Shown piece by piece: positions 47,162-58,093 of a DNA stretch of 64,000 bases. This DNA comes from Salticus scenicus (lineage: Eukaryota > Arthropoda > Arachnida > Araneae > Salticidae): assembly GCA_963930645.1 (NCBI GenBank), contig OZ005651.1, forward strand, positions 332,711,527 through 332,775,526, read 5' to 3'. The translations under genes and the position numbers were made by a program. How positions within the stretch are numbered: the first letter of the stretch is position 1; each line of letters opens with the position of its first letter. The notes below the pieces were generated by a model. The model made no database searches and was not told the origin of the DNA. It saw only the letters and a program-made list of their open reading frames with translations.

Positions 47162-48850
47162 CACTAAGCGACAAAAAAAAAAAAGCCGCACTTGGATATT
47201 TTCCTTTTCGCTTTCTACAACCGCCAAATTTATCGTTTAAAAAGCTAATTTTCGAACAGATTTTATTATGTTGTCTACCACATACACATTAGTACTCAGT
47301 CCAGTGTTAAAAACAAAATACAATAGTCAGGAAAATTGTAATTTTAGAAATTATTTCAAAAATGATAAAAATAAGGCAGTTAACGATGCCACAAAAAGTA
47401 TTAATTTTTGAATGAAAATCAAAAAATATTTTAATACGTGAGATGGTAAAATAATTAAATGCAAACGAAATATTGGTAAAACGGTTTTTAGCAAGTTATA
47501 ACGTTTTTTGGTCGTTTAAACTGGAAATTTGGTTTATGGGGACCATGTTGCTCATCGAAGCGAGATGACCGTAAGTTAAAAAGCCATTTCTTATAAAATC
47601 GGTTTGTATTACATTTAGAACATAAGAGATTCAGAAAAAATGTTTAACAGCATAATTTCTTTAACTACAGTACAGCAACTATTAAACAAAGCAGGTTTAA
47701 ATGACAGAAAATTTGAAAAAATTCCATTCTTAGTGAAGAAAATTAGGAAACCATGACCTCAGATGGCTAAAAAAAATAAAAAATGATTAGTTAATTATTG
47801 GGCTGAACTGTTTCTCTTTGATGATTCAAGTTTAACTTATTTCGAGCTAAAGAAAACAAGCGGAACTGACAACAAAAATATGACCGACATAATGAAAATC
47901 ACACTTTTACAACAGTGACACAATCTCCGTACATTATGGTACGGAGGTGCATAACTTTTCAAACAGTCGGACAAATTATTATGCTCAAGGGATCAATTAA
48001 CTCGAAATAAAACACAATCTTCATAAAAGTGTTGCCTGTCCGACTATTTTGGAGGTATCTTGGACATTTCCGTAAACAGCATTTTACGCTGAAAATGCAC
48101 CTTACTGCGCGGCGTCTGTGATCAGTTTATTATTTCAAATTGTCAAAATTTCCTATCCATTCTAATGAGAACCTATAATTCTGTAAGTAATCATATCTTT
48201 TTTTACTTTAAGTTAAATCCCACAAAAGATATAGTAAAATTTCTTCTTTACCAGACATGAGAATAGTCCTAATCGCGATCCTCTCGAAAATGTTTCGTCA
48301 ATAAAAAAGCGGGGTAGAGGGGAGAGGATTCGAAATTTGCAGCCTATAACTCTGCCTGAACTAGAAAAAATTATTTGTGATATTTTGCTCGTTGAAATTT
48401 CTGAGATTTATATTAAAACACTGTATAATACTATGCCATTGCGCATTAAAGCAGTAATTCCATATAAAGGTGGAATTAACCCAATGCAGAATACATATTT
48501 TTAATAAAAAATTGCTTAGATCTAACAAAAAAATAGTTTTATTTCATATATTAAAATATAACTTGTTTATTTCATTTAATAAATCATAACAGAATACAAA
48601 GTGTATGGTAATTGCATTATGTTCAAAAAGAAAGTTTTATGCACATTTTTAAAAATTACTTCGTAGTGTACAATAATGCAAATTATTAAATCGAAAATGT
48701 ACATAGGTATCATTTCATCCCTTTGGTATTACGCAAATAAGAGAGTTTCATTTGTTTCAGACATTAATTTTAAAGTTATTACGAATAAAAAAGGTATAAG
48801 TCATTTTTTCTGCAGTGCGGCTTTTTTTTTTTTTTTTTTGTCGCTTAGTG
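47162..48850 (+). mobile_element. Tc1-like DNA transposon, decayed
   Basis: The inverted ends CACTAAGCGACAAAA...AAGCCGCACTT pair with AGTGCGGC...TTTTGTCGCTTAGTG. TA flanks are at 47160-47161 and 48851-48852. The length (1,689 bp), single internal transposase relic and TA target are typical of Tc1-like elements. A-runs within both terminal repeats differ in length. The right TA is shared with the neighbouring MITE. Confidence 0.88.
47530..48505 (+). pseudogene. Tc1-like transposase relic
   Basis: Conserved pieces appear in order across several frames: RDDRKLKS (from 47561, end of the N-terminal DNA-binding region), LFDDSSLT (about 47815, around the first catalytic Asp), SPYIMVRRCI (about 47928, normally IMVWG), AENAPYC (about 48090, normally QDNAP.H, so the second catalytic Asp reads Glu), SPNRDPLENV (48265, normally SPDLNPIE, third acidic residue kept), and LYNTMPLRIKAVI with KGG near the C-terminus (about 48420). 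Stops and frameshifts are frequent. This is an inactive fossil of a ~340-residue DD34E transposase. Confidence 0.85.
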
Positions 48851-48852
48851 TA

Positions 48853-49059
48853 CAATCGGCAGTAAAATTATTCGAGCGCTAGCAATAATTCTTATGTAAA
48901 AAAGTACACTTAATACTGTTTTGTTAAATAAATCCTTGTCGAATGATGTTCTTGGACGAAGAACATGATTCGACAAGTACTTATTTAACAAAACAGTATT
49001 AAGTGTATATTTTTATATAGGAATTTTTGTTAGAGCTCGAATAATTTTGTTGCTAACTG
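48853..49059. mobile_element. Palindromic MITE abutting the Tc1-like element
   Basis: A 207-bp near-perfect hairpin. The left end CAATCGGCAGTAAAATTATT mirrors CAGTTAGCAACAAAATTATT; the arms continue through CACTTAATACTGTTTTG and TTGTCGAATGATGTTCTT to a short loop at about 48952-48958. TA flanks are at 48851-48852 and 49060-49061. The left TA is the same dinucleotide as the right TA of the Tc1-like element. Confidence 0.85.
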
Positions 49060-49600
49060 TATCAGTGTAAATTTTATTTCCATTAAAGATTATTTTAGAT
49101 CTAAAAAGTTAATTGATTAATTAATTATTAAGAGTACTTTTAGTTAACTTTAGGTTAGATGGATAATTAAATGTATAGTTCGTGATTTCTTGTAAAGATA
49201 AAATATAATTATATCATCTATGTAACAATAAAGCCTGACATCGTCTTAGAAAAATTTTTTGTTGAATTATTTAGATTGATAGATTACTGCTGCTTGTTGA
49301 ATTATTACTGTTGAATTTATTTGGGGAATGTTAGTTTTATAGGGAAGTCTGAATTTGGTGCCAAACTCCATAATTTTTTAAAGATTATAATTATCAATAA
49401 TTGAGATTAACAGTGATAATGTGTCTATGGTCTCTGTCAAAATATTTTTTCCTTAGAAGGATCATTGCGTGCATTTACATGAAACAGTGCTGGTGAATGA
49501 TGTAGACTTTGAAATCTTTCTACTAAGAGGAAGAGGATATTTGAAAGTATGAGATACATGTAAAACTTTAATTCGAAACAAGAATTCCTTGTCATTTCAG

Positions 49601-49830
49601 ATATACAGTGCAATCACATATTCTAAAACTAGCAGTGAGGACGCGTCCAAAATGTTGGATGGATGCCAGCTTGACCGACAGTTTGAAATTTGGAAAACAT
49701 CCAGTAATTCCGAGCTCTGTTATTGCTCATTTTCTCCGAGTCAGATTGACTTGCAACCCTATTTTAGCGGTGGACTCGTTGATTTAGCACTTGCGCAGAT
49801 GCTTCCATGTTTTCATGAAATATGGTTGAA
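49601..49830 (+). CDS. Possible exon (weak resemblance to a Cys-loop segment)
   Basis: A good acceptor (TTCCTTGTCATTTCAG, ending 49600) opens a frame that stays open to 49879 and is more GC-rich than its flanks. It encodes IYSAITYSKTSSEDASKML, then CQLDRQFEIWKTSS. The order YS...L.G..LDRQ..EI loosely fits the Cys-loop region of pentameric receptors (YS...C.M.L...P.D.Q.C), but the two defining cysteines are missing. The donor is not clear. It lies on the same strand as, and downstream of, the exon-like piece at 2161, in the order expected for such a gene. It may equally be a chance frame. Confidence 0.22.
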
Positions 49831-49884
49831 GAATATACATATACATTTTTTCGGGTACTTGAAATTTAAAGTAGTAATTTAACA

Positions 49885-50038
49885 CATAGAACACTTGCCT
49901 AAACAGTACATTTCATATAATTACAATTTACTGAAATAAGAATTTACTGCAGAAAAAGGCAGGGTGCTGCTAGGGGGGCGGGGGAAGTGCACTTTTGAGA
50001 TTCTTAAAGGTAGTTTTGGATTTCTTAAGAGCCAGGAT

Positions 50039-50070
<32 letters not shown>

Positions 50071-50124
50071 TGGGGAGGGAGGGAGGGCGGTGTAATAGGG
50101 TTTTAATTGATTTTGAGATATATA
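49885..50124. other. Spacer with A-run and G-rich patches
   Basis: G-rich patches at 49972-49986 and 50072-50090 flank a 27-base A-run (50040-50066). No gene. Confidence 0.5.
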
Positions 50125-50126
50125 TA

Positions 50127-51025
50127 CAGGGTGTCGTCCCAAAATTACAGCGACAAACTTCAAGAGGAGATAGTGCACGTCATAAGGATTCAGAATTGCT
50201 TAGTAAACCCATGTCTGCAAATGTAATCTAACCCCCAAACACCTGGTTCATAAAGGGTTATTTTCCAATAGATGTGGGTGGGTGCTTCAAACGTAGAACT
50301 ACTGTCCGTTTTCGTAAACCATGTCTACCTCTCGTGGAACGATCCTACTCGGAAAAGGGGTGATGCGTTGAATGAGATGGGCACTTAGCCAAGAAACCGC
50401 AACTTATCTCTCACTCGTAAAATGTAAACATTCTCTCATCTTCTACGCTTCTACCCTATTTTAACAAAATCAATGCAGACCTCACGCATGCGCATAGGTG
50501 AGCAGGGTCACAGCTAACGAAAACAAACAATACAAGCTTTACGTGGATGTAAATAATAGTTTAAGGAATACATAGTAACCCATGGCTGCAAACGTTTCTG
50601 GTGTTTTTTAACAGCGCCATATATGAGTATTGCCGACTGCTCATCTGTAGTCTTTTTTTTTTTTTTTTTTTTTTTTTTTGTTTTGGGGGGCGGGGGGGAT
50701 TTGTAATTCCGCCTACCTTGTAAGTTTTAAAATCTTGTACTACCCATCGTTTCACAAAATTATACACAATATTCATATTAATACAGCCGGTGCTTTAATT
50801 ATATCGATCAGAAACAGCCTTATTACTGAGTATATCTTTTTATGTAATCATTTACACGAAAAATACGCTTATTTAAAATTTAAAATCCACGCCCTCATTT
50901 GTTAAAAAATACCCCAAAACACCCGGTTCTTAAAGGGTTAAGAAGACATTTGAGGACATGGGTTCTGAATCCTTATGATGTGCCCTATCGCCTTTTAAAG
51001 TTTGTCGCTGTAAGTTTGGGTGTAT
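50127..51025. mobile_element. Foldback MITE with CAGGGTGT ends
   Basis: The left arm (CAGGGTGTCGTCCCAAAATT, then ACAGCGACAAACTTCAAGAG, CATAAGGATTCAGAA, CCATGTCTGCAAATG) is mirrored by the right arm ending GTAAGTTTGGGTGT near 51023. Both have TA just outside (50125-50126; about 51026-51027). Arms pair over roughly 130 bp. The middle is ~600 bp of non-coding sequence with a T-run then G-run at 50652-50698. About 900 bp in total; the right end is fixed to within a few bases. Confidence 0.75.
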
Positions 51026-51125
51026 GTATATATATACACACACATTTCATTCATATTTGAAAATTTATTTATTAAAGGACTAAAAAGCAAAGTTATAACT
51101 GCCTGCCCTCTATACTTAAATATGA

Positions 51126-51480
51126 CAGTAATCAATCCAAGTTTTAATTTTTGGTGCCCATTTTTCTTGAAAGGAAAGTATTGTGTGAAATTTTAATTTG
51201 TTTTTATGGAAAACATATTTTTTAGAGGAAAAAAATCACATTAAAACTTTCCATTTTAGCAATCGCTCTATTTAAATGTTTAACAAGTTAACAGTGTTTC
51301 ATTGAAATAAGTATAGACATTCATTAAAAATAATACTTGACACATGGAACAATTTTATAAAAAGGTCATTTTTATGTAAATCTAAATCTTTAGTGCTATT
51401 TTTTATTAATTAAAATTTTGTGAAAAGGCAGCAAAAGAGCCCCCCCCCCCCTTTTTTTTTTTTTGCATGGATCGACCTTT
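51126..51480 (-). mobile_element. CAGTGG-type non-autonomous DNA element, copy 3, inverted
   Basis: Read on the minus strand it follows copies 1 and 2: a terminus GGTCGATCCATGC, a C/T homopolymer stretch in place of the GGGCCCC region, CTAAAATGGAAAG (inverse near 51249-51261), and an end CTTGGATTGATTACTG. Non-coding. Confidence 0.6.
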
Positions 51481-51601
51481 GCATGTTCATTATATTATGT
51501 TTATTAGTTATGTTTAATATTTGTTGTCAAATTGTTTGAATTTTAGACGAATTATTATTATTTACTTGATGAAATAAAATAAATTCTAAAAAAATAACTT
51601 G

Positions 51602-51637
<36 letters not shown>

Positions 51638-52035
51638 CTCATTTATTTATTTATTTATTGTTTTTTAAGTGTTTCGTATAAAACAATTATTGCAGATAGA
51701 ATTAGGAAAGTTTTGCTTAAGGTGCTGTATTTTAGGTTGAAATAAAAGGGATTTTTCTTACGTTGACGTTAAAAAAAATTACATAATATCAAACTGGCGT
51801 ATATATCATTAATATGATAAACTGTTATGTAGGTAGAATTATATATATAAGTACTGAGTGACCGAATTCACAAGGTCACATTCTAGAAATCATTCGTAAT
51901 GTAGGTACAGTCATTTGTTTTCAGATAATTATATTTCTTATTTGTTTGCCCAGAGCAGAGCGCGGATTACCATTGAAAACTAATTTTCCAAATAGAATTA
52001 TCATAATAAATGTATGTCTATAATTTCTCATCAAA
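51481..52035. other. AT-rich gene-free stretch
   Basis: T-run at 51606-51633; no other feature. Confidence 0.5.
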
Positions 52036-52039
52036 AGCA

Positions 52040-52740
52040 TCTTAACTTCTTATGAATAGCATCGAAATTTACAGGGCTACACAAAAGTATTCAGTTACAC
52101 TAAGGGTTATAATTGAAAACTGCTGGAGTTTCATTTTAGTTTGCATTAAGCGTTTTTAATTCTTTCTAACCAATGTTTGGGAGTGATTATGATTTGAATT
52201 TATCTGTCTGTCTCTTTCATTGTCTGTCCGTTTCATTGCCCGTCTGTCTGTCAGTCTGTTCTCGTCTGGTGTCCGTACATATTTCTAGAATTTTTTCGAA
52301 ATGATATATATTATCCGAATTCACTATGGCATGTTCCCTATTTAAAATGGTATAAATAGCATAATTGGTTTATATACAGGGGCATCCAAAGAATACCTGT
52401 GCATTGCGTTTTTTAAAATCATATTTAAGCAACTTTGTAGTACACAAATAATAACGAGTTTGATATTGATGGTTCATATGGTAAAATAACGTGTTTTTGT
52501 TTTGTAGAATGTGGTAAACTTAACATTTTTTTTTACAGGTATACACGAAAATATTTAGATACATTAAGAGCTATTTTTTTTTATTTATTTATTTTTGTGT
52601 GTGTGTGTGTGTGTGTGTTAAGCATTTTTAACACTTTACAACAATGTTTACGGGAGATTATGAATTCTGTTAGCCTATCTGCATTTTAGTTCTGTCTGTC
52701 CGTTGTATAAGTTGGCAAAGTATGTTAAAAGTTAACGGAT
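52040..52740 (+). repeat. Units of the TACAGGG...(GTCT)n family, plus strand
   Basis: Three unit starts are visible: TTTACAGGGCTACACAAAAG (about 52069), ATACAGGGGCATCCAAAGAA (about 52374) and TTACAGGTATACACGAAAAT (about 52535). Downstream of the first and third come ATTTTTAACACTTTAC-type sequence and CTGTCTGTC-type tracts (52206-52260 and 52694-52702). The first unit aligns well with the inverted unit at 19240-19500. Confidence 0.65.
52596..52618. repeat. (GT)n microsatellite inside the array
   Basis: Eleven to twelve GT units. Confidence 0.95.
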
Positions 52741-52879
52741 CCGATGAATACGTACAGTTGGAAAGTGTTAATATTCTATGCATGCAAACCGCATGATTTT
52801 TCGATTTTGTTTTATATTGTACTAGATTTTTATTCATTGCGTAGTAAAAAGTTTGTCTATGATCAGAAAATAATTTGAA

Positions 52880-53180
52880 ACTAGCAGGTTTTGCCCGCTT
52901 CGCTGGTCATTGTGTTTAAATGAATTTGCAAAAAAACTGAATTCTTATTGTTTTTATGCCACTTTATAAATAAAAACTAATATATTAAAATTGCTCGAAA
53001 CTTCATTTCGGGTTTTCTCTGACCTATCCCGCTGTCATTTTCCCCTGCAACCACTTCAGGTAGTTGGCGCTGCTGTAGACGGACAGTTTTTTAGCAATAT
53101 GTTGTGTATACACCCTGTTGTGTATATACCCTGCGTATATGTTGTGTGTGTATATATGTGTGTGTATATGTTGTGTATAT
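52880..53180. other. Possible repeat remnant and TGTGTA-rich stretch
   Basis: ACTAGCAGGTTTTGCCCGCT, continuing TCGCTGG, at 52880-52906 resembles a motif common at repeat ends in arthropod genomes, but I cannot delimit an element. A degenerate TGTTGTGTATA run lies at 53100-53188. The open frame at 52991-53230 is low-complexity. Confidence 0.3.
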
Positions 53181-53189
53181 ACACTGTAT

Positions 53190-54150
53190 TCGCTTTTGAT
53201 TTTAAATTTATTTTGGTTAATTACTATTGAGATAATTTAACTTTAAATGGTCAGCTCTGAATCTTTGGGTTATTTCTGATTATTTAGTACCTCCCACGTC
53301 TTTCTGCGTTCTGTGGTTCGAGAAGAGATAATCAGATATTAATGCTGTTGGATTTTAATAGCAGGATATCCTTGGGTGTCACGTTTTGTAAAATATTTTC
53401 GAGACATGGAGCTTCTTTAATGTTAATTTGTAGAGTTGCTTATCGGTAATTTTTTTAAGGAAAAATGACAAAGCTTAGTAAGCGTATTCACGCCAATGGA
53501 GCAATGGGTAGCGCAATTCGTAGTAGTTACTTAATGATTATGTCACGGTTACGTCAGTAATCGATGACAAGCCCATCTGGTGCTGGCGGTAGATGAAACT
53601 ACTCAGGCTGATACTGAGCATTCTCAAATAAAATTTGTTTATTAGCGCGATGCTCCATATTTAAAATTAAAATAGAATTGTAAGTACTTTTTGAATACTT
53701 ATAATTTATATAGTTATTGAAATCTTAATCTCTTCAATTTTTCATTTATTACGGATCAAGAGAAAATCTATGGAATTTTGAATGAATTTGCTTTGATTTG
53801 TTATGAGGTTAGAACAAGATAGTGTATATTATATTTGTTCATTCCTAAAGGTTATTTTTAGTTATAGATTTGGTAAAAAGCGATTAGAAATATATTTTGT
53901 TTAGATGATAGAATTTTTGCGAATGGTTTCGTCTGCGTCTGATTGATTTCATGGAACATGGCATAATGCATTTTTAATAAAAGAAATAATGATAAAGTCA
54001 TGTTTTATAAGCAATTCCTTTTCCAAAATTTTAAGTTTAAAAATTGCTTACATTAACATTTCTTTCTTGAATTACTAATTCATGAAATTTTTCGTATTTA
54101 CAATGCAATTTACAACATTTGAAGATCGATTTAAAAAATTATATTTTACA
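53190..54150. other. AT-rich gene-free stretch
   Basis: A less AT-rich patch at 53490-53610 contains no recognisable gene. Confidence 0.45.
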
Positions 54151-54378
54151 CTAATTCTGACTCTAAATGAACAGTGTAGATGTGATTATTTATTTGAAAT
54201 TATTAGCGTACATTTGACTTTAAATACGAAATATATTAGATGTTAACTAATAATAATGCGATTGTTTACTTGAAATTATTAGCTAACATCTAACATATTT
54301 TGTGTTTAAAGTCAAATGTACGCTAATAATTTTAAATAAATAATCACATCTATAATGTACATTTAGGGCTAGAATTAA
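54151..54378. mobile_element. Palindromic MITE with a third arm copy in its loop
   Basis: The left arm CTAAATGAACAGTGTAGATG, then TGATTATTTATTTGAAATTA, TTAGCGTACATTTGACTTTA, is mirrored by the right arm ending near 54378. The loop (about 54251-54287) contains ATGCGATTGTTTACTTGAAA and TTATTAGC, a diverged third copy of the arm. Non-coding; target duplication unclear. Confidence 0.7.
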
Positions 54379-54379
54379 G

Positions 54380-55814
54380 TCTTGTTTTCATTAAAAACAT
54401 CAGAAATAACATTTTTAAAGAAAGCACAATAGGGGCAGATTTTTCACAGCTTTTATTTGGGTACCGCAGCCACTGCACGAAGAGAAGCGCTAACGTCGAG
54501 TTTACTTTGCGACATTTTTTAACATTACGTGAACGAGCTTACTCTATAAAGCTTTGAAACGTGAATGTAGGAATGAACTTCTAGGTTATTCACTTTGGTA
54601 CTTTTTTAATTCTGGTTTATTTTCAGATGGTAATAAATGTCCAGGGTAGCCACATTTTCTATGTATTTCCAAAGGTATAAGATCATTGTTTAATTATGCA
54701 CAAATAAATCGTATAACAATTCGAAAAAGAAATTCTTTTGAATGTGCTGTAAAAATATTAGCTTTCTTTCTTTCCAAACCTTAGAGATCGCAAGATTTAG
54801 AACAGAAATATTAAACAAAAAGTAAATGAATTGCGTTTTCCCTGTTTCATCGGAAAAGTAAACAATTTGAAACTCTTCACGTTTGTGCCACAATACTTTT
54901 TTCAAAACAGAAACGAACTGTGTTTTTCTTCATCCACTGTCTATTGTGCGAATAAGAATTTCCATTTCGTTTTGTAGTAAATAAATTACGCGTGATACTT
55001 CAGAATATCGCATGATGCTTTTTTTAAAAAGAGATAAAATAATTTAAACCGTTTTCTTAGCAGTAAAAAGTGCTTTTTTTTTTTTTTCCTTGTATGGCAT
55101 TTTAATTTTTATAAAAGGTGCATATGAATTAGAAGATCGTGATAGTTTGTCTTGAACGGCTATTAAGATGTCTTAGAAAATTGGATTTTCTGAGGAATTT
55201 CAGCATTTAAAAAGAAAATATACAACATTTTTGCTTTTATCTCAATGAAAATGTCTGGTTTCTTTCAAGTTATTTGAAAGAACGAAATCAAGTTGCATTT
55301 CACGTCTCTTTAAATTTTCTTTAATGTTTTATTATTACCATAATTCCTTGAACTACACAGAAACGAAGCTTGTTTAAGGAGACAAGGCCTGTTGAAAATT
55401 ATTAAAATTGATGCAATTAAAAATATCTAGATAGTTAATATAGAATGAAGTAAGCTATGTAATACTCTTAAAATCTTTCTACAGCTCCTCAAAATACTTT
55501 TATTTACAAATGTTTAAAATTTATTTTTCACGGGTTCAAAATTTCTGGAAATACTTGTTACTTATAATACTTCTTGCTAATTTATTTTCATTCAATCCTC
55601 TTAAAGTTGAGCGAATGTGAATGAGTGTATTTGTCACAAATTGTTAGATCATTAATTGTTGTTGCTCGTACAAAGCATATATTTTGTTAGAGAACAACAA
55701 TGCGAAGCATTTGTTTAATCTAATTCTTAATTTGTACTTTTAACAATGTTGATTTTACAGGTATTTTTCTATCCTAATTTGTTGACTCTTTTCATATAGG
55801 AGAAAGGGGGGCAG
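54380..55814. other. AT-rich gene-free stretch
   Basis: No gene or element ends recognised. T-run at 55073-55087. Confidence 0.5.
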
Positions 55815-56032
55815 CATAGTTGCCAACATTCTAATTAATAATCCGTAGTAGTATTAGTACCAGCTTATTTTATTTTATTTTTTTTTCCACACCAATCTTT
55901 TTTTTTTTTTTTTTTTTTAAGTACTTTCCTTATTTTATTGTGAATACATTTAAACAGAACTACTCTAAAAATTAAGAGGTCTGGAAAAAGGGGCATGTGT
56001 TAACAATACTCTGGATTAGGCTGGCAGCTATG
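55815..56032. mobile_element. Small MITE with CATAGTTGCCAAC ends, copy 2
   Basis: The left end CATAGTTGCCAACATTC mirrors CATAGCTGCCAGCC at the right; 218 bp with a T-run inside (55897-55918). Related to 45428-45584. Confidence 0.6.
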
Positions 56033-56644
56033 ACAGTGGGACAATAGATATTTTCTGATTCAAATGCTGAAAAATTCGGAAATTATGCCATAATTTTGTT
56101 AAACTGTATGGCAACACTGTGAAAACTAGTTATTGTCACATTTCATGGTGTAGGGGAGTCGCAGCTCTTTTTGTTTTTACTATCACTGTTGGAAAAAAAT
56201 CCGGCAAGTTTTGCTTTTCTTGATTTAAACAATAAATTATTATTCAATTAAGCAGTATTTTTGCATTAATTTAAAGCATAGATATTTTTAACTGTATATA
56301 TGTTAATAAATAAATAAAAATTAATAAATTCTATTAATAAAAAATGATTATTAATGATAATAAAAATAATAATTAAAAATTAGTTCTATTAATAAATTTT
56401 GTAAAAATTTTTGACTTTTGATTTAAAAATACTTTTTATGGTTACAATGGGACACATTTAAAATTAAATCATTTGTGTAAAGTGATTTTAATGAGATTTT
56501 GTTTAAATAAAATATATTTAATGTCATTTTAAATGACATCTAAAGCGTGCATTTAACAGCCTATTAACCTGCTGACTAATATTATAGTTAAGTGTTTTCA
56601 ATGAAGTGTTTTCTCAACACATTATTTTGAATATTTTTGTTATG
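56033..56644. other. AT-rich spacer
   Basis: Isolated GTGGGACA and ATGGGACA motifs (56035, 56451) resemble the iterated motif of the next element but show no delimited structure. Confidence 0.4.
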
Positions 56645-57035
56645 TAGGGGAGAGTAGGGAGGGATGGGACACCTAAAATTATTCTTAAAATAGACATTTT
56701 TTTAATTTCTGCCGCTTCCACCAGGTAAAGTTACTATAGCCCCATATTTGTTGCTATGTAGTATTTTAGTTGGAGAATTCTGTGAGTTTATGTAACAAAA
56801 AAACTATTTTAGAGCACCAAAAGTAAATAATTACTTAATTTTCAATGTCACTCACTGATGTTAGCATAATTACTTTTCATATTTTATATACCTAATAACA
56901 TAACTTTTATGAATTAGTAGTTAAATTAAACCTAGAAGTAGCATGTGTCTAATAAGTTATTTTTCGAAAAATTATGAAAAGGGAGGGATGGGACATGTAA
57001 GAAAAGGAAGAAGAATGAAGATTCTGATACTCATA

Positions 57036-57793
57036 AAACAGTCGATGATTTTTTACATTTTTCAACTTCAGTCTATAGAAAACCCACCTTCTCTGGTCAA
57101 TATCTTAACTTCAATTCAGCTAATCCTTTATCGCATAAACTTGCAGTCATTCGTACTCTTTTACATCGTGCAAAGCATTATTGTAGTAATCCCAAATTAT
57201 TAAATATTGAACTATCCAAAATTTTTTCTGATTTAAAAAATAATAGTTACCCCCTCGTTTTATTAAAAGAATTTATAAAGAAGAGTTACATTTTTCATAT
57301 AAATCAGTTTATCCTAAAGTTAAAAATTTCACTTATGGTACTACTATCCCTTATTATAAAGGTATTTCTGAAAACATCTCTAAATTACTTAGAACAGTTA
57401 ATATTTCTACTAGCTTTAAACCTCAACTCCGTATTAGTAACTTTTTCTCAAACTTTAAACCCTCTGTCCCCCCCTCTTAAACGTCTTGGTGTAATCTATA
57501 GTATTCCTTGTAAAAATTGTGATTCTACGTATATCGGTGAAACTGGCAGAACAGGTGAAATTAGATTAAAGGAACATAAACGCTCATATAAAATAGGAGA
57601 TTTAAGATCTAAACTCGTAATCCATTCTCTCAATAGTGATCATATTCCAGATTTTGAAAACTTTAAAATTTTAGCTTCTAATATAAATATTTATGAATCC
57701 CGTATTTTTCTAGAGGGCGCTTTTACTAAAATGCAACATTCTGCCTTGAACGAGGCTAAAGCTATTCCTCCAGAATATTTAATCGTGCTATGA
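57036..57793 (+). pseudogene. Penelope-like polyprotein C-terminus with GIY-YIG endonuclease
   Basis: The frame begins near TVDDFLHFSTSVYRKPT, the conserved segment just after the reverse transcriptase core, and continues with FNSANPLSHKLAVIRTLLHR. One base is missing near a C5 run (57250-57254); a middle segment with YYKGISENISKLLR is in the next frame; one extra base at a C7 run (57468-57474) restores the first frame. The last part is an intact GIY-YIG nuclease: GVIYSIPCKNC (a CxxC pair), TYIGETGR, IRLKEHK and a later FLEGAF supplying the conserved Glu, ending at TGA 57791. Both shifts are in C homopolymers, so slippage or sequencing error could explain them. Confidence 0.88.
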
Positions 57794-57834
57794 TGTATTT
57801 AGAATTTTTGTAAATGTTGTGCTTGTATGTTTGA

Positions 57835-57870
57835 CACTGAGGAGGGCTAGTGTTCTGGACGAAACGTCTG
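57835..57870 (+). ncRNA. Hammerhead-ribozyme-like motif at the Penelope-like 3' end
   Basis: ACTGAGGAGGGCTAG, a short loop, then CTGGACGAAACGTC. The pieces CTGAGGA and GAAAC match the conserved core CUGANGA...GAAA, and the sequence between them can form a six-pair stem II (GGCTAG with CTGGAC, including one mismatch and one G-U). Penelope-like elements are known to carry hammerhead motifs in their terminal regions. I could not verify stems I and III or a cleavage triplet, so activity is unproven. Confidence 0.4.
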
Positions 57871-58093
57871 TTTTATGTTTTAATGTTTTTAATTAAAATG
57901 TATTTTTAAAGTTTTAAATTTTTGTATTTTTTATCTCATTTCAAATGTTACATTGGTTTTAATATATTAATGAGACGTATAAATTATGTTTAATTTTATT
58001 AAATTCTGATACTCCTTAAACAGAAAATATCAAGAGTCGAATGAATAGATGGAAGAAAATGCCCAAACAAATTCAAAATCATGGGAAAATAAT

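Larger units (their letters stand above)
57021..58014 (+). mobile_element. 5'-truncated Penelope-like retroelement with 12-bp target duplications
   Basis: ATTCTGATACTC occurs at 57021-57032 and again at 58003-58014, bracketing a segment that encodes the C-terminal part of a Penelope-like polyprotein followed by a short AT-rich 3' region. The 5' truncation (most of the reverse transcriptase is missing) and direct target duplications are what incomplete target-primed integration leaves. The insertion lies inside the GGGATGGGACA element and is therefore younger. Confidence 0.82.
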
